Shown: positions 43,991-53,899 of the stretch, piece by piece
Layout: every line of letters starts with the position of its first letter
Numbering within the stretch: the stretch's first letter is position 1
Origin: Nematopogon swammerdamellus
Taxonomy: Eukaryota > Arthropoda > Insecta > Lepidoptera > Adelidae
Assembly: GCA_946902875.1 (NCBI GenBank)
Contig: OX336345.1
Span: forward strand, 21,111,395 to 21,175,394
Reading direction: 5' to 3'
DNA: 64,000 nucleotides
Program-made: the position numbers and the translations under genes
Notes under the pieces: generated by a model
What the model was told of the DNA's origin: nothing
What the model saw: the letters and a program-made list of their open reading frames with translations, nothing else
Databases searched by the model: none

Positions 43991-45093
43991 ATCAGCCTTA
44001 GTTTATAGATCTAACTTAATTAGTTTACGAAATATCTGGGTTTATGTCAAGGTCGGCGCTTAGAGTCGCGACAGGCGAAAATGGTGTGGATGGAAGCTAT
44101 GATGGAAGCCAAGGGGGGTAAGTCAAGAGGTTAAATAAAATGTGTATTTTTTACAGCACCAATTTATTTTATATCAAAATATATTAATTAGGTACAACAG
44201 ACTTAAGAGTTAAGATAGAATAAAATAATTTTACAAACATAGAATATAAGCAATATTTATCTCCAATAAAATTCTGACGAGACAATACTATAAGTAAATG
44301 GAAATAAAAAATGCAACAATTGTGTCTTTTGATGTTACGCTTGTTATGTTAGCTGCCCTCACCTCACATAAGAATTAATCTATCCCAAAATATTTTTTTA
44401 GTATTTATGAGCTTATTTTGTTGTGTGTTACAACAAAATAAGCGGCAATTCCACAAAAATAACAATAATTTTTCAAATAAAAATATACATTTAATTTCCC
44501 ATCTCCACAATATCATACATACCTCATACAATTTGTATGTAATACATGTAAAAAAATAATTAAAGCTATATTAATGTCGAGTTAAAAGGTTTGAGTATTC
44601 TTTAGTTACTTATTAGTATGTATAACTATGCAATAATAAATTAATGCAAAATAAAATATTAAATCTAACATTTTAGGCTTTCCTTTGTACGTTCACTTTA
44701 AACCTGTGTTTAAAACCGCGTGGTCTTCTATCACAGGACTACACAAAATTTCAGGTATTGAATCTTATTTATTAAAACAAAACATCTACGACCCTGCTTT
44801 GTAAAGTGATAATAAAATTATGCTTTTGAAATCATACCATTTTACAGCACAATACTGCATTTCAAATAGCAAAAAATACCTAATAAGAAAATTCAGGCTA
44901 AACATATTGCCCTGCTTTTGGCTTCGCCGTAGTCATGAAAAAATAATGTTAAAATGCAAAATATTTGTGAGGGGGTTAATACGGTTACAGTGACTTATGT
45001 AAAGTTGCACATAATAATAATTATTAAGTAATGTACAAAGTAACGCTTAACTCCACGACACCACACCATAACGGCAGTCGCCGGCTTGCGGTC
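43991..45093. other. AT-rich intergenic sequence
   Basis: No gene. A 14-bp-stem palindrome lies at 44411-44443. Confidence 0.45.
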
Positions 45094-45447
45094 AAACTGT
45101 CGCTGGATTGTCGCACGTGTGATTGCTATAACGAGTTTCTATACTTATTTGCAAACTGTCGCTGGATTGTCGCACGTGTGATTGCTATAACGAGTTTCTA
45201 TACTTATTTGCAAACTGTCGCTGGATTGTCGCACGTGTGATTGCTATAACGAGTTTCTATACTTATTTGCAAACTGTCGCTGGATTGTCGCACGTGTGAT
45301 TGCTATAACGAGTTTCTATACTTATTTGCAAACTGTCGCTGGATTGTCGCACGTGTGATTGCTATAACGAGTTTCTATACTTATTTGCAAACTGTCGCTG
45401 GATTGTCGCACGTGTGATTGCTATAACGAGTTTCTATACTTATTTGC
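45094..45447. repeat. 59-bp tandem repeat, exactly 6 copies
   Basis: The unit starts aaactgtcgctggattgtcg and ends ctatacttatttgc; starts at 45094, 45153, 45212, 45271, 45330 and 45389. Copies look identical, which points to very recent expansion or an assembly-sensitive array. Each unit carries a CACGTG palindrome. Confidence 0.96.
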
Positions 45448-45722
45448 TTCTCTCCACAGACTGACTTTTATGTCACTGTTGTGTATGGAATGTGGTACGT
45501 GTGAGTGAGGCCCACGGGTCAGGCCTAACCAGTGAATGATTATTATAACCAGTGAATGACGTGAGAGACCCTGTAACTGAAGCGTTTTAGTTTAAAAAAA
45601 ATGGTTAACGTTAATAGAATAAACATTTTTATATACAAGTAAAATACTCGTTACATTACCGCCACCGATAAAATAATGGATGGAATATTTGGAATGTGTA
45701 CTACATATTGCAGTTTAAAGAC

Positions 45723-45876
45723 TAAGGCCCACTTGCACCAACACAAATTTAATATATAAACCAGTTTAACTCGCTAAACCAGTTTAAGCTAGCACCCGTT
45801 GACTGTGCGAACCGCGTTTAAATCCATAACTCGCTACTTAACTTTAAACTCGTGTTGGTGCAAGTGGGCCTAAGGG
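45723..45876. mobile_element. MITE, AGGCCCACTTGCACCA family
   Basis: Same ends and interior as 2760-2902, with a small internal duplication (aaaccagtttaa twice). Confidence 0.85.
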
Positions 45877-46017
45877 TTTTAATCTGTAAATTTGACATAC
45901 TGCAATCAAATAAACTTTTAATGTTCCTTAGGGGCGGTCTGGGGGGCCCGGGGCTTACCCGAAAATTTGGATGTGGAGCCCCCTCCCCCCCCTAACCGTC
46001 CTAGATTTTTAAAATAG

Positions 46018-46053
46018 TACCCCTGCATTCGGGAATAGCCGAATGCAGGGGTA
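46018..46053. repeat. Perfect palindrome, 15-bp stem
   Basis: tacccctgcattcgg pairs with ccgaatgcaggggta around a 6-nt loop. Confidence 0.75.
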
Positions 46054-46309
46054 GAAAGAGAGAATAGAGTAGGTACACGTCGCCGCCGGCTGCCAAGGCA
46101 ACAGTGCGCCAAATCTTCATTGGCATCACTCATTTGAGTTTGCTAGACACTAAGTTTGCTAAACACACATTGTGTTATGATGATATTAATGGACTTTAGC
46201 AAGCCGGGAATTCCCGGGTTCGCAGTATGGCCAGACTGACGCTGATGTTCCTGATTGCCCTATTCCGAAAAAAGGATTTTTAAGGCTATCATAACTCAAA
46301 AAATTCACC

Positions 46310-46545
46310 TTACGAGGTGGTAGGGTTTAAACCGTCCGAATTGTTACCACCGCATCGAATGAAAGGCGAATCGAAGCGACTATGTAAATATTCGGTGTTT
46401 TCATTCAGTTCCGTGTAGTCGGAACGACCAATGGGAAGCACTGACACGGCACCTAGTTCACCAACGTGTTATGGGCCGACATCACGGGTGTGGCAGTGAC
46501 ATAGGGAACCATGTTAGAATCCTTAGAAAAAAAATATTACCCTAA
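46310..46545 (+). mobile_element. Core-SINE (core and tail)
   Basis: Starts at cttacgaggtggtagggttt, continues through gttaccaccgcat and the tail cacctagttcaccaacgtgt to an A-rich end near 46540. Diverged. Confidence 0.75.
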
Positions 46546-46596
46546 ATGTCTTTTTGTCAACTTTTGATTTCACATTAGAGTATGTATGTATCTATG

Positions 46597-46935
46597 TACC
46601 GTGTGGGGCCGGTACTTAAAAAGAATATCCCCACTGCATCTCTCCCCATGCATGTCATAAAAGGCGACTAAGGGATAAGGACAAGATGCCGTGATAAAGG
46701 GCGACAGGCTCGCCACCTCTCACCTTGGCACGGTACTTCCACCGAGTCATGCAGCAGGTGGGTCTTCGTGCCATACTTGCTGCTTGATCGATTTAATCTT
46801 GTTCGAATACTTTGCGAAACGTGTTGGTCGGTGTTGTGCTGTAATTGACAAGAGTTCTTGCAGCACAACACCGATTACTCTGCTTACCCCGATTGTCGGG
46901 ATTCAGCGTGTGTGATATGTATGTATGTATGATTT
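46597..46935 (+). mobile_element. AAGGCGACTAAGGG-family repeat, full-length
   Basis: accgtgtggggccggtactt at the start, all family blocks, and a (tatg)n end at about 46920-46932. Confidence 0.85.
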
Positions 46936-46944
46936 CACATTTTT

Positions 46945-47115
46945 TTTAATTTGTCGAAACTGACACTGTTGGCTACATCACCTACAACATCCCTGATGTC
47001 AGCCCATAACACCGGGTGAACTATGGAAGCACCATGTCAGTACTTCCCTTCATTTCCTGCACTGAAAACACCTCTCCACGGAAAACACAAACTATTTACA
47101 TAGCCATTTCAATCT
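46945..47115 (-). mobile_element. Core-SINE tail fragment
   Basis: aaactgacactgttggctac, acatccctgatgtcagccca, and gaaaacacaaactatttaca in family order, then truncated. Confidence 0.8.
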
Positions 47116-47177
47116 CTCTTTCTCTCTTTGTAAATATTTAAAAGTTGATCACTGACCATGATGGTTCTATGATTTGA

Positions 47178-47390
47178 AGGCCCACTTGCACCAACAAGAA
47201 TTTAGCGATTTAAACCAGTTTAACTCGGCTAGGTGGACAGATGACCTAAAAAAGGTAGCCGGGAGTGGATGGATGAGAAGAGCGGAAGATCGCGTGTCGT
47301 GGCGTGCCTTGGGAGAGGCCTATGTCCAGCAGTGGACCGATACAGGCTGATGATGATGATGATGATGAACTCGTGAATCTAAATTACGAA
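47178..47390. mobile_element. Half MITE interrupted by an RTE 3' tail
   Basis: 47178-47232 is the left half of the AGGCCCACTTGCACCA MITE. At about 47232 it is followed by an RTE 3' end (gtggatggatgagaagagcg, gaggcctatgtccagcagtg) finishing in (gatgat)n at 47350-47368. Confidence 0.75.
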
Positions 47391-47980
47391 AATAAGTTAT
47401 TTGCAACAACCCTAAACATCATTTTAACCACTCGCGCGTCGCTGGGACGACCGTATGTCCCAGCGATAAAATGGTCACATTGCGTCGCTGGGACAGACGT
47501 ATGTCCCAGCGCTGCAGTCGACCTTTGCCATACAAATATACACTCTTTTAATATTGGGATAAGGCTCTATTTTACCTCTAAAATAAGGTGAAGATATGCT
47601 CTTTCGATCTGATTCAATAGTTCAAATGATGACAGCATCGTCTCTCGTTGAAAAAAATATTTGAACCACGCCCGCCAGTCAGTTCAGTGTCATGGCGGTG
47701 AGCGAGTGCCCGTGTTCAAACGATGTTTCCCAAGCGCCGAAGGGAAGATATATTTCGTATTTGGTATTTTTAGAAGCGCAATTGAGCGTAGAGTGCATAT
47801 TTGATAGTGCAGTGATCATATTATTGAGATCTTGTTTAGAAAATGCCTCAACACGCTGAGTTGACACAATAAAACATCACCTCACCAAGTGCAGCATTCA
47901 ACCCACGATTTTGAATGAGAAAAAAGGTGAGTACAATCAAATTTACATAACTTTGTAGGAAATTTTATAACGATTGCAAC

Positions 47981-48937
47981 CACTGGCGGCTGGTCCTAAA
48001 GTGCGCTCGTGCGCCGCACTACCATACCACGAGAAGTCTTCACTTCACTCAAAATAAATAATACCTTACAACATACTACATTAAAAGCATAAAGATCGTA
48101 CTCCAAATAAATACGAATGTGAATTCGACCTTATTTTATAGATCACAAGGCACGTTTTTGCGAGTAAACGCGCGCGTCGTGCGGAATATAAATCGCACGC
48201 GGGTCTCCCATATTGAATGTATGGGGATCGGCAAAACACCGCTGGCGCGTGAGACAGAAGATACTTCATAGAAACAGTATGGGCCGAAAGGAGTTCTGTG
48301 TGCGGCGCACGAGCGCCAAACAAGGACGCTATATCGTGAATACCCGCGCGTGCGACACGTCGCATCGCGAGCGATTCGTTTTGCACAAGTCCGTCTTACA
48401 AACTCTTTGCCGTCTACCTAGAGTCAGCGCGCTGTCATGTGATGTCACATACCCGTTAGCGCGCGAATATTTAAAATGGGATATGTTTAGGTTTTGTGCT
48501 TTCTGTCTTGTGATACTGTGAATTAAGTGGTGCCGATATTTGCCTAATCGTTGGTTAAAGGCAAGGCTTTACAATCAGGTGATCCCGGGTTCAATTCCTA
48601 CTTTTCAAATGCTTTTATTTTTATATTTTTTTTAAAGTATTTTTGGACTGTTTTCTTTTTGAAAGCTGCAGTAGTGTTGTGGTCTATGGGGTGTATTCAT
48701 AAAGATAATAAAAATAAGTTAAAAAACTTGTTTGGATTTTTTTTTCTTGTTTTTTGCAACTCATTGAGTGTCTTGAGAATATTCATACTAGGTACTTACA
48801 TAATAAAACGCAGGCGTTTAAAAAATTCGGAAGTCCCGATCTTAAAATAACATGACGGGAATGTGTTGGGAAATTTTGTATTTAAGTAGGTAGGTACTTA
48901 GCGCACTACCGGTCACTGAAGTCACCAGCCGCCACTG
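47981..48937. mobile_element. hAT-type element C, nested in the TTAA element
   Basis: Ends CACTGGCGGCTGGT and ACCAGCCGCCACTG (one mismatch), flanked by perfect 8-bp duplications ATTGCAAC (47973-47980, 48938-48945). The next-inward sequence taaagtgcgct is mirrored near tagcgcacta. A tRNA-like module lies at about 48546-48602. No transposase. Confidence 0.93.
48546..48602 (+). other. tRNA-like module in hAT element C
   Basis: tggttaaaggcaag (D-arm like) and cccgggttcaattcctac (T-arm, B box ggttcaattcc at about 48588) are at tRNA spacing, followed by T-rich sequence. The acceptor stem is not clear. Confidence 0.5.
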
Positions 48938-49446
48938 ATTGCAACCATGCTAAACTTGCTATAGGTATTCACATAATTTTTCCTAAAAGAAGCGCATTTC
49001 CCGTAACCCCGTCCTTATGCGGTCGCAGTCGCGAACACCGCGACACTCACGGAATATGCGCGCGCGCGGCGTGCGACGCGTGAGTGGTTAAAGTGGCATA
49101 GACTTAAAGTTAAATTAGGACTGACTCGTTTAACTCGTTAAATTGGATTTAAGAAACATATTCATAGAAACAACGATAGGAGAGCCATTTGTATGGTTTG
49201 TATGGTTGTTGCATGGTTTGTATCACAAGGGGGCGCGCTATTCGATGCTGTGTGGTTTGTTTCAAAGAAGTATTGCGGGAGGATGGACAGTGCATGTTGC
49301 TATATTGCTCTCTCCTTCTTATACATGGCGAAAGAGAATGTATAGATTGCTCTATGAGTTCTCAAAGAAAGAAAGCCGAGCAAGACGAGATATTATTTAG
49401 TGAGTTAGGGATGTAAACTCAATTTTTTTTTTTATGTAACATTTCT

Positions 49447-50745
49447 CCAGCCAACTATCGTCCCATTAGCCTTACTAGCATTGTTTGCAAAGCTATGGAA
49501 AAAATTGTAGCGGAAAAAATTCGAATGTTTCTAGCAGGGGAAAATATAATAATCGAAGAGCAACATGGTTTCGTCCCGAGACGCTCAACCGTGACTAATC
49601 TCCTCACATGTGTGGACCAGTGGACCCGCGAGTGGAACGAACGGAACTCTATTGATGTTATCTACTTGGATTACGAGAAAGCATTCGACCGAGTTCCAAT
49701 AAAACGGTTAATCCATAAATTGGAACACTTTGGGTTCAGAGGAAAGCTACTGTCATGGATTGCAGATTTTCTTACAAACAGGAAATTTCGGGTACGAGTC
49801 GGCGAGGAATTGTCTGAAGCCCACGATGTACTCAGTGGCGTACCACAAGGTTCAGTAATCGGCCCTGTAGCGTTTGGTATCTTTCTGACGGACCTCAAAG
49901 CGATAATGGAATTACCCTTTGCACTTTTTGCTGACGATACTAAATTCTTCGGAGATCCTGTTATAAGCCATCAATCAATTCAAGGCAACCTCGACCGCAT
50001 CGTGCAATGGACCAAGGATTGGCTTCTTACACTAAACGCAGCGAAATGCACCGTACTGCATATAGGTCCCAAGAATCCGCGTCACAAATACACGATCGAG
50101 GGAATCCTTGTACATCCAGTCAACGCACAGAAAGATCTCGGAGTAACTGTGTCACATGACCTCAAATGGGAACCACATATAGTAGAAGTTGTAAAAAGAG
50201 CAAACTCACTTCTTTACATGATCAGAAAAGCTTTCTCCTACATAAATCCAGACTTGTTCATCAAACTCTACAAAACGTATGTCCGTCCTCTCCTTGAATA
50301 CTCTTACCAAGTGTGGAACCCTTACTTCATCAAGGACATTGAACTTCTGGAGAGAGTGCAGAGGCGAGCAACCAAGATGGTTCCATCCCTGAGGAACAAG
50401 TCTTACGAAAGCCGCTTGGACGCACTTGGTATTACTACACTAGAGCAAAGAAGACAAAGAGGGGACCTCATCGAAACATTCAAAATTTTCAATGGTCATT
50501 ACGATGTAGCCAACCTTAATTCAATGTACACAATGAACACCAACGAGGGACTCCGTGGTCACTCTTTAAAATTAAACCGAAACACTTCCAACTCCAACCC
50601 AAGAAAGTACTTTCTAACTAACCGAGTAGTGGACTCTTGGAACAAGCTACCACAAGAAGTGATAAGTGCTATCTCAGTGAATGGTTTTAAAAATCTACTT
50701 GACAAACATTTGCTAAATATAAACAAAAATAAAAACAAACACTAA
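49447..50745 (+). mobile_element. LINE reverse transcriptase, 5'-truncated but open
   Basis: An uninterrupted frame of about 430 codons starts inside the RT domain at NYRPISLTSIVCKAMEK and carries VIYLDYEKAFDRVP, LSGVPQGSVIGP, LFADDTKFFG (FADD catalytic box) and the C-terminal VRPLLEYSYQVWNP. It ends at 50745, followed by A-rich sequence. CR1/Rex1-like non-LTR retrotransposon. The frame is intact, so insertion is recent, but the N-terminal part, endonuclease and ORF1 are missing, so it cannot move by itself. 55800-56030 is a remnant of a relative. Confidence 0.93.
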
Positions 50746-50911
50746 TAATATAATAAAAAAAAATTATTAATAAAAAAGTAAAAAAAAAAAAAAAACAATA
50801 AAAATATAAATAAGATCTATTATAAAACAGTGCACTCAACACGTGAAGTACACGCATCAGCTGCAAGCTGCTAGTGTATATAAATAAATAATAATATAAA
50901 ATAATATATAT

Positions 50912-51240
50912 ACCGTGTCGGGCCGGTACTTAAAAAGAATAGCCCCACTGCATCTCTCCCCATGCATGTCGTAAAAGGCGACTAAGGGATAAGGACAAGA
51001 TGCCGCGCTAAAGGGCGACAGGTTCGCCACCTCTCACCTTGGCACGGTACTTCCACCGAGTCATGCATCAGGTGGGTCTTCGTGCCTTACTTGCTGCTTG
51101 ATCTATTGAATCTTGTTCGAATACTTTGCGAAACGTGGTGTTCGATGTTGTGCTGTAATTTACCAGAGCTCTTGCAGCACAACACCGATTACTCTGCTTG
51201 CCCCGATTGTCGGGATTCAGCGTGTGTGATATGTATGTAA
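50912..51240 (+). mobile_element. AAGGCGACTAAGGG-family repeat, full-length
   Basis: ccgtgtcgggccggtactta, gaatagccccactgcatctc, aaaggcgactaagggataag, and a (tatgta)-type end. Confidence 0.85.
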
Positions 51241-51661
51241 TATATATAAAATTAATGTAAAATTTTCAATATGTGAAATAAAGGACATAATAATAATAAT
51301 AATGTCTGTAACATGGCTGTGCCGAGAGACCAATGGTGCAGTCGACAGAGCCAAAATCACCTCAAAACCACGCTCAGTTAGGTGCCATGCCAGCAGATTT
51401 GCGGGCTGCTGTGCGCAATTTAGCTAAATGCGTGTTTAGGTATTTATTAAATGTGACTTTGGTGCAAGTGGTTCTAAGTGTGCATTTAAGTAGCTAAAAA
51501 TTTAATCTAGAAATGCATAAGGTACTTTGTACCACAGAGCAAATTTGTATCAAAGAAATTGAAATCACATGATTCAAAAAAAAAAAAACACCAACTTAAT
51601 TTAAAACTATTGAACCGGCTGCATGAAACACATCTTAAATTAAATTATCCAGTTCCCCCGC
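51241..51661. other. Intergenic, small LINE-end fragment
   Basis: 51310-51410 matches the CR1-type 3' end at 26150-26250 (gagagaccaatggt, cgacagagccaa). 51440-51480 may be the right end of an AGGCCCACTTGCACCA MITE. Confidence 0.5.
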
Positions 51662-53094
51662 TTAACGAATAACATTTAAGCTGATGGTGGATGTCTTGGA
51701 GCCTATAACGTTGAGTATTCTGTCCTCGAAGTCGCGCGGCGCCTCGTGCCAGGCGCACTTGCCGATGAGGGGCACCTCCTCGAGGGGCGCGCGGAAGGCG
51801 ACGAGCAGCGTGAGGCAGCAGCCGTCGCCGCCGCCCGCGTCGTGCTCCACCGACAGCAGCCCGTGCGGCCGGTGTTGCGGCACGTCAGCCCCGAACATCT
51901 CCACCATAAACCGGCGCAGCGTCGAGTGCACGCTCTTGCACGGGTTGATCTCCGCCGTGGGGAAGTGCAGCGCCGTCTTCTCCCCCAGCAGCACGTGCAG
52001 CCGGTTGCTGCTCCTCCTCTTGATCACTATCGCCAGCCGCAGCAGGTTGCTGCAGTGCGCCACCGCCGCCGGCAGTACGTCCTCGTGCCAGAGCTCGCTG
52101 GGCCGCCGGCGCCGGTGCGCTCGCGCGCGTTCTATCAGATGCAGCACGTCGTCCGAACGCAGCGTTATCTCGCGCAGGTCCGCGATCCACTTCGCCTGCA
52201 ACGACTCCTTGTCGGCGCGCGCCGGCGTCTTCAGCTCGCCCCCGACCGCGTCGGCGGCGAGCACGAAGCGGAACCACGAGCCGCCGGCGGTCTCCACGGC
52301 GAGCAGCGTGGTCGGGCGGCACGTGAGGCCCGTCTCTTCGAGGACCTGAAATGAAATTATTTATTTTTCCGTCACACAACAATTCAAATAATTACATACA
52401 CAAATAGCATAATAATATAACATGTGACGAAAAGGGAGCCCACTCAGCTGACTTATTATCCGAGATAGCAAAGCTGATTTTCAGGGGCTCCCCTTTCCAA
52501 GGACCAGACTAAAAACACAAACAAACAACAATGACATTCAACATATTATACAAAGAAAAAAAAATAAAATAACTAACTAAAATAACTAAATAATGTAACA
52601 TACAGTTGATAAGTGTGTGCGTGTGAGGGTGAGGGAGGGTGTGTGGGTGAATGTTGGATGTGTGATCGTGTCGTGTGTGCGTTATGTGTCCGAACCTTTG
52701 AGGGAGTGGTATCTATTTTACTTTTGCACAGAGAGGAATCTTGTAGTATTTTTTAAGATATATAACCGACCTCGCGCTCGCCCGTCTGCACGACGCTCTC
52801 GCCGCGCTCCATGCGTCCGGCGGGGAGGTACCACTTGCCAGCACAACTTTCCTTCGCCTCCTGTATCATCAGCACCTCGTCGTCATCGTTGATCATGACG
52901 CACGCGACCACATAGGTGACGTTGACGCCGAGCTCGGGCCGGTAGTCGGACGGCGTGGACGGCGTGATGCCCTGCGACTCCGCGACCGAGTTCTGCTCGG
53001 CGATGGTGAAATCGCACAGAGAGTGCTCCTCCCCGGCAAGCCCGAGGCCGCGCAGCAGCCCAGACATGTTAGAATTGATACTTTCTTGCGCCAT
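51662..53094 (-). CDS. NUDT18: Nudix hydrolase, NUDT18 type (8-oxo-(d)GDP phosphatase)
   Basis: Two exons in phase 0: 53094-52771 (108 codons) and 52345-51662 (227 codons plus TAA), 335 aa (human NUDT18 about 323). The family hydrolyses 8-oxo-dGDP and 8-oxo-GDP, cleaning oxidised nucleotides. The Nudix box spans residues 93-115 across the exon junction and is complete: G-x5-E-x7-REVLEETGL. Nearby NUDT18 signatures: VTYVVACVMI, EVLMIQEAKESCAGKWYLPA, and in exon 2 SWFRFVLAADAVGGELKTP, LQAKWIADL and DDVLHLIERA. The C-terminal ~150 residues follow the NUDT18 layout and end near DRILNVIGS. Start chosen at MAQESINSN; a second in-frame ATG (53067, MSGLLRG) is also possible. Divergent from SCAF, 806 bp between start codons. 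GC-rich exons cause long false frames on the other strand. Confidence 0.94.
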
Positions 53095-53899
53095 TAGGTC
53101 AATTTTCTGTGCACTGATTAACACATAAATAACCTCTTTCTTTAGTGAGAAAAAGCTAATTGTTCAATAAACTCTACACCACTCAACTAAAATCTTCTCA
53201 GAATGCGGGGCAAGTTAAAAATTATGTACATTATACAATCGAAAACAAGTTTTAGATTTCGTAATTTGTTTGAGGTTCTTCGATTTTATGTTTTAAATTT
53301 GTGTCAAATCCATAGATTAAAAATATTTATTACTGTCTGTCAGTCCGATACGACACCTGAAAGCCTTTATATCGTGCTATACCTTCAATCCTGCAAACCT
53401 ACCTCTCTTTACCACATACCTCGAATTTTACATTGACTGACTTCATCATCATCATCATCAGCCTGTATCGGTCCAATGCTGGACATAGGCCTCTCCCAAG
53501 TCACGCCGCGCCGCCGCGCCGCCACCACGAAGACTCAATTACACTCTTCCAGTGAAATATGATTAGGGTTAGGGAACCTTCCAAGTGGCAACTTTACCGC
53601 ATCGCGTCAGTCAGTCAAGTCATTCATTCAGTCAGTCGGGCAGTCGCGCGCACCGACCGCACTATCGCACGCACGCACGTCAGTCGTCTCGCCGCGCCAT
53701 CTTGCGCGCTCGTACGTTTCGCATTTCGTTTGCGTCTGTCTGTGCGTGCGTGCGGTGCACGAAGTACCTATTGAATTCAATTTGGCATCGCCAATTCGCC
53801 ATTCGCTGGCGTTAGATCGCCGTTTCGAGGATGCCTGCGTGTCGGCGAGGCCGACGTCGGTTTAGTTTGTACTGATAATATTAGTAAACGGCCGCCAAC
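53095..53899. promoter_or_regulatory. Shared intergenic region between NUDT18 and SCAF
   Basis: Divergent start codons 53094 (minus) and 53900 (plus). Includes a reverse RTE tail at 53447-53540 ((atc)n, then cctgtatcggtccaatgctg). 53600-53880 is GC-richer with gtcagtcagt and cgcacgcacg motifs, a likely SCAF 5' UTR/promoter. No TATA box was assigned. Confidence 0.45.

Larger units (their letters stand above)
47428..49087. mobile_element. TTAA-flanked (piggyBac-type) element, carrying hAT element C
   Basis: Ends CCACTCGCGCGTCGC and GCGACGCGTGAGTGG are inverted with one mismatch and are each flanked by TTAA (47424-47427, 49088-49091). Two near-identical hairpins (cgctgggac paired with gtcccagcg) are at 47440-47465 and 47486-47511. 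Without element C and one of its duplications it is about 695 bp, so non-autonomous. Confidence 0.8.

Noticed and set aside
45094..45447. CRISPR-like array
   Set aside because: Identical 59-bp units head to tail with no spacers.
47692..47860. Short plus-strand frame starting MAVSECPCSNDVSQ
   Set aside because: About 55 codons, inside a non-autonomous TTAA element, no recognisable domain.
51684..52382. Three frames of 165-221 codons overlapping NUDT18 exon 2
   Set aside because: Shadows of the true NUDT18 frame, which joins exon 1 through a complete Nudix box.
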